Source of the DNA: Arcobacteraceae bacterium
GTDB taxonomy: Bacteria; Campylobacterota; Campylobacteria; Campylobacterales; Arcobacteraceae
Reading direction: 5' to 3'
Length of the DNA: 16,253 bases
Assembly: GCA_023229945.1 (NCBI GenBank)
Contig: JALNYH010000032.1
Span: 1 to 16,253, forward strand
This document shows positions 7,418 through 14,443 of this stretch, piece after piece; the stretch's first letter is position 1; every line of letters starts with the position of its first letter. Both the position numbers and the translations under genes were made by a program. The notes beneath the pieces were generated by a model, which had not been told where the DNA came from, did not search any database, and was given only the letters and a program-made list of their open reading frames with translations.

Positions 7418-7450
7418 AAAATTCTTGGGACTCTTGGCCCCAAGAATTTT
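7418..7450 (-). terminator. 12-bp perfect hairpin between the amidoligase island and downstream genes
   Basis: Arms 7418-7429 and 7439-7450 are perfect complements (AAAATTCTTGGG on the plus strand) around a nine-base loop. In the minus-strand transcript the stem ends with five U residues, four of them paired, so it can act as an intrinsic terminator. Unusually, the next gene's SD begins one base after the U run, leaving no room for a promoter between them. A leaky terminator, an mRNA processing or stabilising structure, or a structure controlling access to that SD all fit. Confidence 0.6.
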
Positions 7451-7471
7451 ATAAAAGTGAGTAAGTTTGCT

Positions 7472-8164
7472 TTATGCCGCAGCTGTAAGATAAGTCTTTC
7501 CAATGTACTTATTCTTAAATGCAATAGAAGATAGGGTTAGTAGGTCAATTACACCATTTTTATACCACCTGTATGCATCACTAATGGGTTTCATGTACTC
7601 TGGGTGATACTGTACTGCAAAAACTTTTTTATCTGGATAATAAATAGACTCTACTTCTTTACCTTCATAATCAATCTGTTCATCTTTATTACCGAAATAG
7701 TACTTTGAGTGCTTATACTTCGACCAACCAAGAATAAAGCCGTCTTCATTTGGAATACACATTTGATGGTGTGTTGAGGTAACTTCAAAATTATGCCCAG
7801 TACTGGTTTCAATTTTATGATTTACTGAATGTCCAGTTATATGGTGCATTAACCAACCACCACACATTACATTAAGAAATTGACTTCCTCTACAAATACC
7901 AGTCATAGAGATATCATTTTCAAGAGCGGTGACGAAAATACCTTCTTCTGCTAAGTCTCTGCCAATATTATAACTACAAAAATTTTTCGGAGAAGAATGA
8001 TTATAAAAAGAAGGACAAACATCTTCTCCTCCAGTAAACATTACTAATTTAAAATCTCCAGGGTTGTTATTAAATTCTTTTACATTTGTGACTACTTCAC
8101 CAAAATTAGAAGCAAGTGAAACATAAGAAGCATTTCCAGAAACTACAAGTACTTTATCACCCAT
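7472..8164 (-). CDS. Class I glutamine amidotransferase / gamma-glutamyl hydrolase, PuuD-like (first copy)
   Basis: 230 residues with the complete class I amidotransferase triad. VMFTGGEDVCPSFY (41-54) matches the GGxDvxPxxY oxyanion and substrate loop of the PuuD/gamma-glutamyl hydrolase branch. GICRGSQ (89-95) gives the nucleophile C91. TSTHHQM (129-135) matches the SxHHQ motif, and VQYHPE (184-189) supplies H187 and E189. Members of this branch hydrolyse gamma-glutamyl bonds, as in gamma-glutamyl-GABA, or release ammonia from glutamine. Soluble, no signal peptide. SD GGAG is 11 bases before ATG, next to the previous stop. It is the last gene of the amidoligase island, so cleavage or turnover of the amidoligase product, or supply of its amine, is the likely role. 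Distinct from the second copy at 9104-9883 at roughly family-level similarity. Confidence 0.9.
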   Translation of the reverse strand: MGDKVLVVSGNASYVSLASNFGEVVTNVKEFNNNPGDFKLVMFTGGEDVCPSFYNHSSPKNFCSYNIGRDLAEEGIFVTALENDISMTGICRGSQFLNVMCGGWLMHHITGHSVNHKIETSTGHNFEVTSTHHQMCIPNEDGFILGWSKYKHSKYYFGNKDEQIDYEGKEVESIYYPDKKVFAVQYHPEYMKPISDAYRWYKNGVIDLLTLSSIAFKNKYIGKTYLTAAA

Positions 8165-8170
8165 TATAAA

Positions 8171-8482
8171 TTATTCTCCACTCAAATCGGGTAGCTTTGT
8201 ACCCATGTTTTGTTTTTCTGCAGTTTCTACTGCAACATCAATCACCGCTCGTTCTGGAATGATTCTCTTTACAGAAGAGCCCTCAAATTCAATAACGTAG
8301 AAACCTGTAGCGCCACGATATACTTTTGTGTACACACTACTAGTTTCAAAAAATTTAATATTGGAAATTTTTGGACTATCTACTACTTCACCTTCTTGAG
8401 AAATAATAGGTTTTTGTCCTAAAATAAAAGTATCAGGCACTTTTAAAGAAACTACATTTACGCTAATAGAAAGAATCTTCAT
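8171..8482 (-). CDS. Hypothetical small protein of the amidoligase island
   Basis: 103 residues from the ATG at 8482. This start has an SD (GGAAG, 8494-8490, seven bases away) and lies one base after the stop of the cyclotransferase gene. An upstream in-frame ATG at 8503 has no SD and would overlap that gene. The protein looks strand-rich (MKILSISVNVVSLKVPD, SVYTKVYRGATGFYVIEFEG, RAVIDVAVE) and ends in a flexible tail, KQNMGTKLPDLSGE. No family recognised. Its position between the cyclotransferase and an amidotransferase suggests a role in the same process, possibly as partner or acceptor. That is inference. Confidence 0.72.
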   Translation of the reverse strand: MKILSISVNVVSLKVPDTFILGQKPIISQEGEVVDSPKISNIKFFETSSVYTKVYRGATGFYVIEFEGSSVKRIIPERAVIDVAVETAEKQNMGTKLPDLSGE

Positions 8483-8483
8483 G

Positions 8484-8873
8484 TTATAACTTCCATTCTC
8501 CATCTGAAATTAATTTAAACTTGGATACATCTTGGGCATATATGTATACTAAACACTCTTCTTCACCATCTTCTGTATTAACAATAATTTTTTGTTTATC
8601 ATACAGATTATTTATGCATCCTTTAAAATTGAAACCTTCAATTCTATCTAAAGCTTCTTCTACAGTTTTTGCATTTGAATATACATGAACTTCGCCTTTT
8701 ATTTCAGTATTCCCTGTAAGCACTAAACCTGGATAACTATTGAAGACGTTAAACATAGTACCTTTTGTTTTTCCTAGTTTATTACTTAATCTAAACTTAT
8801 CGAAACGCTTGGCAAAATAACCACCTTGTTTTAACGTGCCGTATACAAAAACTTTAACTGTGTTCGTCGGCAT
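8484..8873 (-). CDS. Gamma-glutamylcyclotransferase (GGCT/AIG2-like)
   Basis: 129 residues, a typical length for the single-domain family. The hallmark VFVYGTLKQGG (8-18) forms the substrate-binding loop. LDRIEGF (75-81) carries the expected catalytic glutamate, E79, and strands ending LVYIYA (108-113) complete the barrel. Known family members convert a gamma-glutamyl-amine or gamma-glutamyl-amino acid into 5-oxoproline plus free amine. Next to an amidoligase this predicts removal or remodelling of gamma-glutamyl linkages. SD AAGGG lies about seven bases before ATG. The start overlaps the upstream gene by 20 bases. Confidence 0.9.
   Translation of the reverse strand: MPTNTVKVFVYGTLKQGGYFAKRFDKFRLSNKLGKTKGTMFNVFNSYPGLVLTGNTEIKGEVHVYSNAKTVEEALDRIEGFNFKGCINNLYDKQKIIVNTEDGEEECLVYIYAQDVSKFKLISDGEWKL
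8490..8494 (-). promoter_or_regulatory. Ribosome binding site inside the cyclotransferase C-terminus
   Basis: GGAAG (8494-8490 on the minus strand) lies in the last codons of the cyclotransferase gene, seven bases ahead of ATG 8482. It decides between two in-frame starts of the 103-residue protein. Confidence 0.6.
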
Positions 8874-9120
8874 ACTTTACCCTTCTTATGTATACGCTTT
8901 TAATTTCAAAAGCTCTATTTTTATGTAATGCTATTGGAAGTACATACTTTGGTATAACACCGTTAGTATCTTCGTTTTTTACTTCCGGATGTTTATTCTT
9001 ATACTCACGTAGCTCTGGTAAAGTCATTACAGAACTGTAAGTAACCCCATTCGGTGTTTCTACACGGATGAACCAAGAAGCCATAGTCAATGTACTATCA
9101 ATATCAATTTCCTGTACCAT
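8854..9120 (-). CDS. Hypothetical small protein of the amidoligase island
   Basis: 88 residues from the ATG at 9120, preferred because AGG lies eight bases upstream. ATGs at 9126 and 9084 are also open, and the latter gives a 76-residue product starting MASWFIRVET. The core looks like a compact strand-rich fold (ASWFIRVETPNGVTYSS, VLPIALHKNRAFEIKSVYIR) with one short helix (LPELREYKNKHPE). It has no cysteine and no recognised family. It overlaps the ends of both neighbours (amidotransferase and cyclotransferase), so it is translated as part of the island and may act with those enzymes. Confidence 0.68.
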   Translation of the reverse strand: MVQEIDIDSTLTMASWFIRVETPNGVTYSSVMTLPELREYKNKHPEVKNEDTNGVIPKYVLPIALHKNRAFEIKSVYIRRVKYADEHS

Positions 9121-9883
9121 TTGCATTACCTACAGCTACCTTTTTACCCAAAAAGAATGTTTGTAGAAGTGCCACATCCATAAGTTCTTCAGGATGCCAT
9201 TGTACACCACGTAGTTCAACACCGCCTAGAAGAACATCTACTGCTTCAATGATGATAGATTCTTTAACACCAATCTTTGGTGTAGAAAAGTTTGTAATAG
9301 CTAAAGCCCGTAGTTTATTATCTGCATCTACATTAATATTAATATGCTGTGCGTCTAGACAAACTAGTGCTTGATGATGAATTGAATTTACATAAATAGC
9401 TTGATTATCTGCATTGACACCGTAAAGTAGTTTAACGTTTGCTTTAACACTATGAGTAGGCACATTCCTTGCCACACCACGACTGTTTACAAGATTATGA
9501 TCATTTACATGTTGATAAAAACTGTGGTGTAGAGAATGTTTTTCGAAAATACGAAGAAATTCTCTTACAATTAGCTGAAACCCTCTACAGATGCCGAAAA
9601 TTTTCTTATGCTGCCCAATAAAAAGGCCCATAAGGGTGCGTTCAAAGTTATCCTTTTCTGGAGAACAACCAGAACTTGCGATATTGTCTTCATCATAAAA
9701 AGTAGGTTCTAAGTCAACACCTCCTGGAAGTAACAAACCATCACACATATTTACGATTTCATCAAAATTATTGTATTTTGTGACAATAATGGGATTCAAT
9801 CCAGCTGCAGACATGTACTCAAGATAAGCCGTATTGATTGAAGTACTGTCTTTGGCACCAAACATCGAGATTGCAATATTCAT
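9104..9883 (-). CDS. Class I glutamine amidotransferase / gamma-glutamyl hydrolase, PuuD-like (second copy)
   Basis: 259 residues with the full set of PuuD-branch motifs: GLLLPGGVDLEPTFY (49-63), GICRGFQ (97-103) with nucleophile C99, VNSIHHQA (165-172), and GVQWHPEEL (226-234) with H230 and E232. The match to gamma-glutamyl-GABA hydrolase-like proteins is closer here than in the copy at 7472-8164. The region after the nucleophile lacks the usual GG-L-QD motif and has a His-rich stretch instead (KHSLHHSFYQHVNDHN, 115-130). Likely role: hydrolysis of gamma-glutamyl amide bonds or glutamine-dependent ammonia release for the neighbouring amidoligase. SD AAAGGA lies six bases before ATG, and the amidoligase stop is ten bases upstream, so the two are co-expressed. 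It ends in TGA. Confidence 0.92.
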   Translation of the reverse strand: MNIAISMFGAKDSTSINTAYLEYMSAAGLNPIIVTKYNNFDEIVNMCDGLLLPGGVDLEPTFYDEDNIASSGCSPEKDNFERTLMGLFIGQHKKIFGICRGFQLIVREFLRIFEKHSLHHSFYQHVNDHNLVNSRGVARNVPTHSVKANVKLLYGVNADNQAIYVNSIHHQALVCLDAQHININVDADNKLRALAITNFSTPKIGVKESIIIEAVDVLLGGVELRGVQWHPEELMDVALLQTFFLGKKVAVGNANGTGN

Positions 9884-9892
9884 TTTATTCCT

Positions 9893-10801
9893 TTAGTTTG
9901 TGGCTGTAATTTGCCATTCTTTTTTGAAATCATACTTATTAATAGAAGCCTTACATTCCTTCAAAAAGTACTTAGAGTCTTCAGACATATAGTTGATAAG
10001 TACAGCATCAATTACTTTTTCTGCTGCTTCATAATCTCCTGTATTGATGATTTTTTGTATGGTATCTGCACCACCAAGTTTGTTGATGATCTCCTCATGA
10101 TACTCTTCACGTACGGCCTTTAAGGCATCTGTTGTAAGAGAATCAATCAACATAACAAGATTTGGACTTTTAAGCCAAAAAGAAGAAAGTGTTCTATATT
10201 CTACTCCGTATTCTGTAGGACGATGTTCACCTGCTTTACCGTATAACTTCCTTCTACTAATACTACGTTCATCAGTATCAAGTACTACGCTGATAATTCC
10301 ATGAAAAGCGTCACACATGCGTACCGTATATACTTTCCCATAAGGATCGTGGAGAAAGTCGTTGCCGTCTTCGCCTGTAGAACCAATATGGATATGAGCA
10401 CCTGTACTACGAAGATTAGATCTTTCTGCATTTGGTTGTTCATTTTCACATAAGCGCCAAGCATCGAAACTTGGAGAACAACCGAAAGCTTGAGCTTGTG
10501 GAGTATTTAGCTGGTCCTCATCAAACTCTGCCGAAGCTGCCATATCGATTGTTAAATCCTTAGGAAGCATAGAGTGTAACTCATTGAATGTGTCACGAAG
10601 CTTATTGATAAAATCTTCTGCTGTTACACCAACGGGGCTAGCAAACTCGACAGCCACATTGTCTGTTTGAAGCCCTGCTCCAGTCTTCATAAGGAAAGGT
10701 TCTTCTTTTGAACCTGGGAAGTAGGTTTCAGCATTGATGTATTTTTCGCCTTTCTTTACGAAAAATTCAGGATCAGTTCCGATAGTATGTCGGGGATTCA
10801 T
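9893..10801 (-). CDS. Phage phiEco32-like COOH-NH2 ligase (amidoligase, glutamine-synthetase-like fold)
   Basis: 302 residues. Motifs expected for phage amidoligases occur in order: IGTDPEFFV (7-15) with E12, DNVAVEFA (47-54) with E52, FGCSPSFDAW (106-115), GAHIHIG (134-140), and YGVEYRTLSSFW (198-209) with an arginine for phosphate binding. The conserved acids and histidines are the metal and ATP sites of the glutamine-synthetase fold. The enzyme should join a carboxylate to an amine using ATP. Comparative genomics of this family (Iyer, Aravind and colleagues) linked it with class I amidotransferases and AIG2-like cyclotransferases, exactly the set found downstream here. The substrate is unknown; cell-wall peptide, a polyamine or a protein side chain are options. 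SD GGAG, spacing nine, and a one-base overlap (TAATG) with the upstream gene. Confidence 0.92.
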   Translation of the reverse strand: MNPRHTIGTDPEFFVKKGEKYINAETYFPGSKEEPFLMKTGAGLQTDNVAVEFASPVGVTAEDFINKLRDTFNELHSMLPKDLTIDMAASAEFDEDQLNTPQAQAFGCSPSFDAWRLCENEQPNAERSNLRSTGAHIHIGSTGEDGNDFLHDPYGKVYTVRMCDAFHGIISVVLDTDERSISRRKLYGKAGEHRPTEYGVEYRTLSSFWLKSPNLVMLIDSLTTDALKAVREEYHEEIINKLGGADTIQKIINTGDYEAAEKVIDAVLINYMSEDSKYFLKECKASINKYDFKKEWQITATN

Positions 10802-12462
10802 TAGTTGTTCTCCAGATATTGTTTAATCTTTTTTTGAAGGTTTTTGTTAACGTACTTATCTTTTAATAAAGCATTTATACCAATACAAGTAGTATAAGCG
10901 GCACTTCCTACATTTCTCCCATAAGTAGCATACTCATTCTTAGTAACAAAAGCTTTTTCTTGTGGAAATACAAAAAGAGTTTTTGCACCAGCTAGTATTT
11001 TTATGATGTCGCTATGTTTATCAAAAAGGATATTTTCATGACCTATTGAATGTTTATCAATATTATGTTTTTTTACAGTATTCCATATGTCAATAATTAC
11101 TTTATCATCAATATTTTTTGGTAAATTTTCTATATTTCCGTTAGCATACTCTATTTGAACATATGTTTTTGCTGCTCTAATAATTAAAGGGTACAAAGAA
11201 AGAAGAATAGGGCTTAATAACCAGTCTTTACTACCTGTAAATAACCAAGCAAAATTCGAGCATTTCCCTTCTTCTTGACATAATGCTGTTGATATTAAAG
11301 ATGGTTTAATTCCTACTAATTTTTCGTAGTAGTTGATTACTTTTTTAGCAAAAAACAACTCACGCTTATGGTGGTGTAGTCTAGCTTCATCTAAACCCAT
11401 ACCTTGCACAAAAACTAATAGCCTTAACTTATTAGTATCAACTTTATGCATATTGATTTTGTTAGGAATGTATTTCTCAGAGTCCTCGTTATAAAGGCCT
11501 CTAAATTTATCTATAAGCTGTTCTCTACAACTAACGGGTGAATGACAAATAACTCTTTTATTTCCTACTGTTGTTATAAATGCAAATTCTAATTTATTTG
11601 GGTTATAAGAGTCAGTATAAAAATTACCACTTTTACTATTACCGTAAATAGTTATAATGTCCTTATCTGCTACTGAAACTGTAGCCCCATTTACTAATTT
11701 TTTAAATAATTCAATTCTAGTTTTATCTGCATATAAAGTACTTTTCTCATCTAACAAAGTAACGATACCAGTATAATTATGGAAATTATGTAAAGATATA
11801 CTTTTATTAAGTAAAATAGGGTCATAATCATTTTTATCTAATTTTAGTACTTTTTTGTAATTAGCTAAAAAAACATCCAAGTTCTTATATATCCTATTTA
11901 AGTAGCTCAAGTCCCCAGAAATTGGTAAACCTTCTTTTTTTTGTTCAGTAATAAAATCTTCATAAACTTTTTTTAAATTTTGTATATTTTCATTATTTAC
12001 TTCAAAGTCTAATTCAGCAAGTCTGAACAACAAAGTATATAAAGAAGTTAATACCTGTGAACGTAGCCATATTTTTGGCCCTGTAATAATAGCAGTATTT
12101 TTATCTACAAGAATATAGCTAGAATAATTTTCTTTAATTACAGACTCGTAGTAGTTAATGATTTTAATAGCTTTTATCACTGCTAGTTCTACATCTTTTT
12201 TAGGATCTTTATATAGTAAAGAAATGTTTTCCATATCAATAACTGGATCTATTTCACTATTATACTTAAATCCATAAATTGATATAGGGCTTTTTTGTAA
12301 GATACCTCTTATGACGTCATTTAGAAAGTCTCTACATTTTACATATTGCGTACACTGAACGTATTTGTCGTCATCAACCTTTTTTACGAAAGCAAAAATA
12401 GAAGTTGACTTCTGATAAATTTCTACTAAACTATTTTTATTAGGGTATTCTATAATTTCCAT
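10801..12462 (-). CDS. Large hypothetical protein with two internal copies of a repeated module
   Basis: 553 residues, family unknown. Two halves are related to each other. FAFVKKVDDDKYVQ...VKCRDFLNDVIRG (23-53) aligns with FAFITTVGNKRVI...VSCREQLIDKFRG (293-322). Further on, AIKIINYYESV...ILVDKN...LTSLYTLLFRLAEL (98-151) aligns with AKKVINYYEKL...LFTGSKDWLLSPILLSLYPLIIRAAK (372-432). The 266-aa protein at 15327-16127 carries the same module. Each module combines a V-x-C-(K/R) box with a long amphipathic or hydrophobic helix; these could be buried helices rather than membrane spans. Translation starts four bases after the previous stop without a recognisable SD. It overlaps the amidoligase gene by one base, which ties it to that island although no catalytic motif is visible. 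Confidence 0.78.
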   Translation of the reverse strand: MEIIEYPNKNSLVEIYQKSTSIFAFVKKVDDDKYVQCTQYVKCRDFLNDVIRGILQKSPISIYGFKYNSEIDPVIDMENISLLYKDPKKDVELAVIKAIKIINYYESVIKENYSSYILVDKNTAIITGPKIWLRSQVLTSLYTLLFRLAELDFEVNNENIQNLKKVYEDFITEQKKEGLPISGDLSYLNRIYKNLDVFLANYKKVLKLDKNDYDPILLNKSISLHNFHNYTGIVTLLDEKSTLYADKTRIELFKKLVNGATVSVADKDIITIYGNSKSGNFYTDSYNPNKLEFAFITTVGNKRVICHSPVSCREQLIDKFRGLYNEDSEKYIPNKINMHKVDTNKLRLLVFVQGMGLDEARLHHHKRELFFAKKVINYYEKLVGIKPSLISTALCQEEGKCSNFAWLFTGSKDWLLSPILLSLYPLIIRAAKTYVQIEYANGNIENLPKNIDDKVIIDIWNTVKKHNIDKHSIGHENILFDKHSDIIKILAGAKTLFVFPQEKAFVTKNEYATYGRNVGSAAYTTCIGINALLKDKYVNKNLQKKIKQYLENN

Positions 12463-12466
12463 TTTA

Positions 12467-12721
12467 TTATTTTATACAAGTATTGCATTGTGCAAAAGAG
12501 TTAAACAAACCACATTTATTTTTTAGCGAATTTTCACCAACAAAAATAAAATCCTCCATCTTTCCAAAAACCGAGTCTTTATGTTGATATGTAACCTTTT
12601 TTTTAATAAACCAACCACACTTTTCCAATGTGGCAATATCAGAAGTTAAGTCACATTTTCTAGGTGACATTAATTTAAGACTCTTAAAATAAGGCACGTA
12701 TGTTACATTTAATACAATCAT
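12467..12721 (-). CDS. Hypothetical small cysteine-containing protein
   Basis: 84 residues from the ATG at 12721, one base after the previous stop (TAGTATG). The frame is open for seven more codons upstream, but that start would overlap the neighbour. The weak SD is GGA, eight bases away. It has five cysteines, including a CxxC at the very end (CNTC, four residues from the end), and aromatic-rich strands (MIVLNVTYVPYFK, DFIFVGEN). This could be a small metal-binding fold, but the spacing matches no known finger. Function unknown. Confidence 0.6.
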   Translation of the reverse strand: MIVLNVTYVPYFKSLKLMSPRKCDLTSDIATLEKCGWFIKKKVTYQHKDSVFGKMEDFIFVGENSLKNKCGLFNSFAQCNTCIK

Positions 12722-12722
12722 A

Positions 12723-13151
12723 CTATAATTCCAATTTAGCAAGAACTTCTGTTACATTTGTTGCGTTTATTTTTTCTAATTTTGCTTTATGTTCAAATAA
12801 TTGATTTATTATAACTGAATTTGTACTAAAGATTCTTAATTTTTTTTGTGAATACAAAAGTGCAAATTCTTTTAATTTTTTAATTGACTCATAGCATAAT
12901 ACTTCAAATAAACCCACATGATGTAGAAGTTGGCAGTATTGAGTAGGTTTAAATTCTTGTATTACTAAAAAATTATCATATTTTATGAGACGACCTTCAA
13001 GTATATTCTCTTCAAATAAAGTACTTTGTTTTACTTTTATGGTGAAATAAGACACTTTACTTATATTAGAAGCAGTCTCATCTATGTTTAGAATTATATC
13101 TACTTGATTTAAAAAGTAGTTTCTTTCTTCTGGTGTAAGTGAAAAATACAT
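12723..13151 (-). CDS. Hypothetical protein
   Basis: 142 residues, not recognised. It opens with a helix (TPEERNYFLNQVDIIL), continues with strands (VSYFTIKVKQSTL, RLIKYDNFLVIQEF) and closes with helices. Its ATG overlaps the stop of the zinc-ribbon gene by one base (TAATG) without a strong SD, so it is coupled to that gene. Confidence 0.65.
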   Translation of the reverse strand: MYFSLTPEERNYFLNQVDIILNIDETASNISKVSYFTIKVKQSTLFEENILEGRLIKYDNFLVIQEFKPTQYCQLLHHVGLFEVLCYESIKKLKEFALLYSQKKLRIFSTNSVIINQLFEHKAKLEKINATNVTEVLAKLEL

Positions 13152-13372
13152 TAGCTTTTATGATATTCTAATCTTTTTAAGTGCTTCTTAGATAGTTCTT
13201 CTAAGTTAGTCAAAGGTACTCCACAAGATCTGCAAAGGAGGGCACTCATATTAAGCGTAACTAAAGCTTTATACTCATAGGTTGTAGTCAAATTTTTACA
13301 AGAACTACAACATACTAACACTTTATTTGTACTAGCAGGTTCTTTGTCAATCAAAACCGTTCTACTTTCCAT
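13151..13372 (-). CDS. Small zinc-ribbon-like protein
   Basis: 73 residues with two CxxC pairs, C22/C25 (CSSC) and C47/C50 (CRSC), 21 residues apart, separated by a strand (YKALVTLN). This is the layout of a zinc ribbon that coordinates one Zn ion. A basic helical tail follows (SKKHLKRLEYHK). Small phage proteins of this type often bind nucleic acid or a polymerase; here that is inference. It has the strongest SD in its neighbourhood (AAGGAG, seven bases before ATG, formed by the last codons and stop of the upstream gene), so it may be highly expressed. Confidence 0.75.
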   Translation of the reverse strand: MESRTVLIDKEPASTNKVLVCCSSCKNLTTTYEYKALVTLNMSALLCRSCGVPLTNLEELSKKHLKRLEYHKS

Positions 13373-13376
13373 CTAA

Positions 13377-13748
13377 CTACTCCTTATATAAACAACAACA
13401 GTAGTACGTAACAAAAGACCTTTTACACCTTTCATATGCATCTTTAAACTCTGCTTCGATATATAAAGATCCAGTTATAACACTGTTTGATTTTAATTGC
13501 TCGTTTACACTTTCTCTAAAGTTGGTCAACTTTTTTGAAAATACTACACTATCAAATTTACCATAAATTCCAATAGAGTATACATGTTCAATGTCTTTAA
13601 GTACTTGGCCGGTTGTTACGTTAATGCCTGTAGGTAAAGACTTTATATAATTAGAACCAGCGATTAAGTGGTAGCCTTGTTTTAGGTACTGGTCCAACAT
13701 GTTCAGATAGGCGGTTTGATTCGTTTCAATTAATAATATTTGTGCCAT
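13377..13748 (-). CDS. Hypothetical protein
   Basis: 123 residues, not recognised. An N-terminal strand and helix (AQILLIETNQTAYLNMLDQYLKQ) is followed by a mixed alpha/beta region (YSIGIYGKFDSVVFSKKL) and a C-terminus with a YYCCCLY cluster. No signal peptide is visible. A good SD (GAGGA, eight bases before ATG) lies across the end of the previous gene. Confidence 0.68.
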   Translation of the reverse strand: MAQILLIETNQTAYLNMLDQYLKQGYHLIAGSNYIKSLPTGINVTTGQVLKDIEHVYSIGIYGKFDSVVFSKKLTNFRESVNEQLKSNSVITGSLYIEAEFKDAYERCKRSFVTYYCCCLYKE

Positions 13749-13751
13749 TTA

Positions 13752-13976
13752 TTATTCCTCTAACTCGTCGAACAGGTCCTCATCTAGGTCATCATCTTCT
13801 AAGCCGCCGTAAAGAACTTTAGTAGAAATAATGTCTTTTGCTCTTCTTAGAGCTTCCCGTTCTTTAGATCTCTTACTGCCGGTACTTACAGGACTTTTAA
13901 TCCTCTTTTCTTGTTTCCTTTCACCTTCTGAAAAACGTTTATTATTATCGTAGCGATTGCTATCGTTTTTTCCCAT
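13752..13976 (-). CDS. Small two-part charged protein (basic body, acidic tail)
   Basis: 74 residues from the ATG at 13976, four bases beyond the previous stop. A longer frame to 14021 would overlap that gene by 41 bases. Residues 1-53 are rich in Lys and Arg and probably disordered (NNKRFSEGERKQEKRIK, SKRSKEREALRRAKD). Residues 60-74 are acidic (11 of 15 are Asp or Glu). No family is recognised. Such dipolar tails are seen in scaffold-like or nucleic-acid-binding phage proteins; function here is unknown. Confidence 0.65.
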   Translation of the reverse strand: MGKNDSNRYDNNKRFSEGERKQEKRIKSPVSTGSKRSKEREALRRAKDIISTKVLYGGLEDDDLDEDLFDELEE

Positions 13977-13980
13977 TATT

Positions 13981-14436
13981 TTATTTACACTCTCTAAGGT
14001 AATCGTTACTAAGCAAAACACCTATCAATCTAGGACAGTGTTTTTGTATACTATCTAAAATACTTGAAGACATTGGAATTTCTTTATTTTCTATCTTTAT
14101 ATTTTTTGTTATAGCCTCCAAGTCCTCAGATAAAGTTATTAACTCTATAATATTAAGATTTATAGCTTCACTTGTCCTAAACTTTCTCCCCTTCCAAGAT
14201 ATTTCTATATCTTTTTTATTTTGAAAAACTTCTACGAATTTAAAATGAAAAGAGTAACTAGACCCATTTGGATGAACAACATAAACAGATTCTTTATTTT
14301 TAGCAGCAACTAATTGCGGTGTTCCTACTAAATAATCCATAGCATCTGTCCATCCTCCAGGCATATCTTCTGGCTTTTCATAGCAAATTATAAATGACTT
14401 ATCTGGTTCTAACTTTAAGAAGTCTCCATATTTCAT
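13981..14436 (-). CDS. Hypothetical protein
   Basis: 151 residues, not recognised. The N-terminal 90 residues look strand-rich (KSFIICYEKPEDMPGGW, ESVYVVHPNGSSYSFHFKFV). The rest is helical (AINLNIIELITLSEDLEAIT). It starts seven bases after the previous stop with no SD visible, so expression probably relies on coupling. Confidence 0.66.
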   Translation of the reverse strand: MKYGDFLKLEPDKSFIICYEKPEDMPGGWTDAMDYLVGTPQLVAAKNKESVYVVHPNGSSYSFHFKFVEVFQNKKDIEISWKGRKFRTSEAINLNIIELITLSEDLEAITKNIKIENKEIPMSSSILDSIQKHCPRLIGVLLSNDYLRECK

Positions 14437-14443
14437 ATTATTT

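Noticed and set aside
4821..9106. Reassigned TGA codon, as in some phages
   Set aside because: TGA terminates genes at 9104-9106 and 4821-4823. Reading through adds only a few residues before another stop and destroys neat gene junctions.
9090..9374. Plus-strand open frame opposite the second amidotransferase
   Set aside because: The opposite strand carries the conserved catalytic QWHPE motif. The plus-strand product is low-complexity Ser/Thr-rich with no homology pattern.
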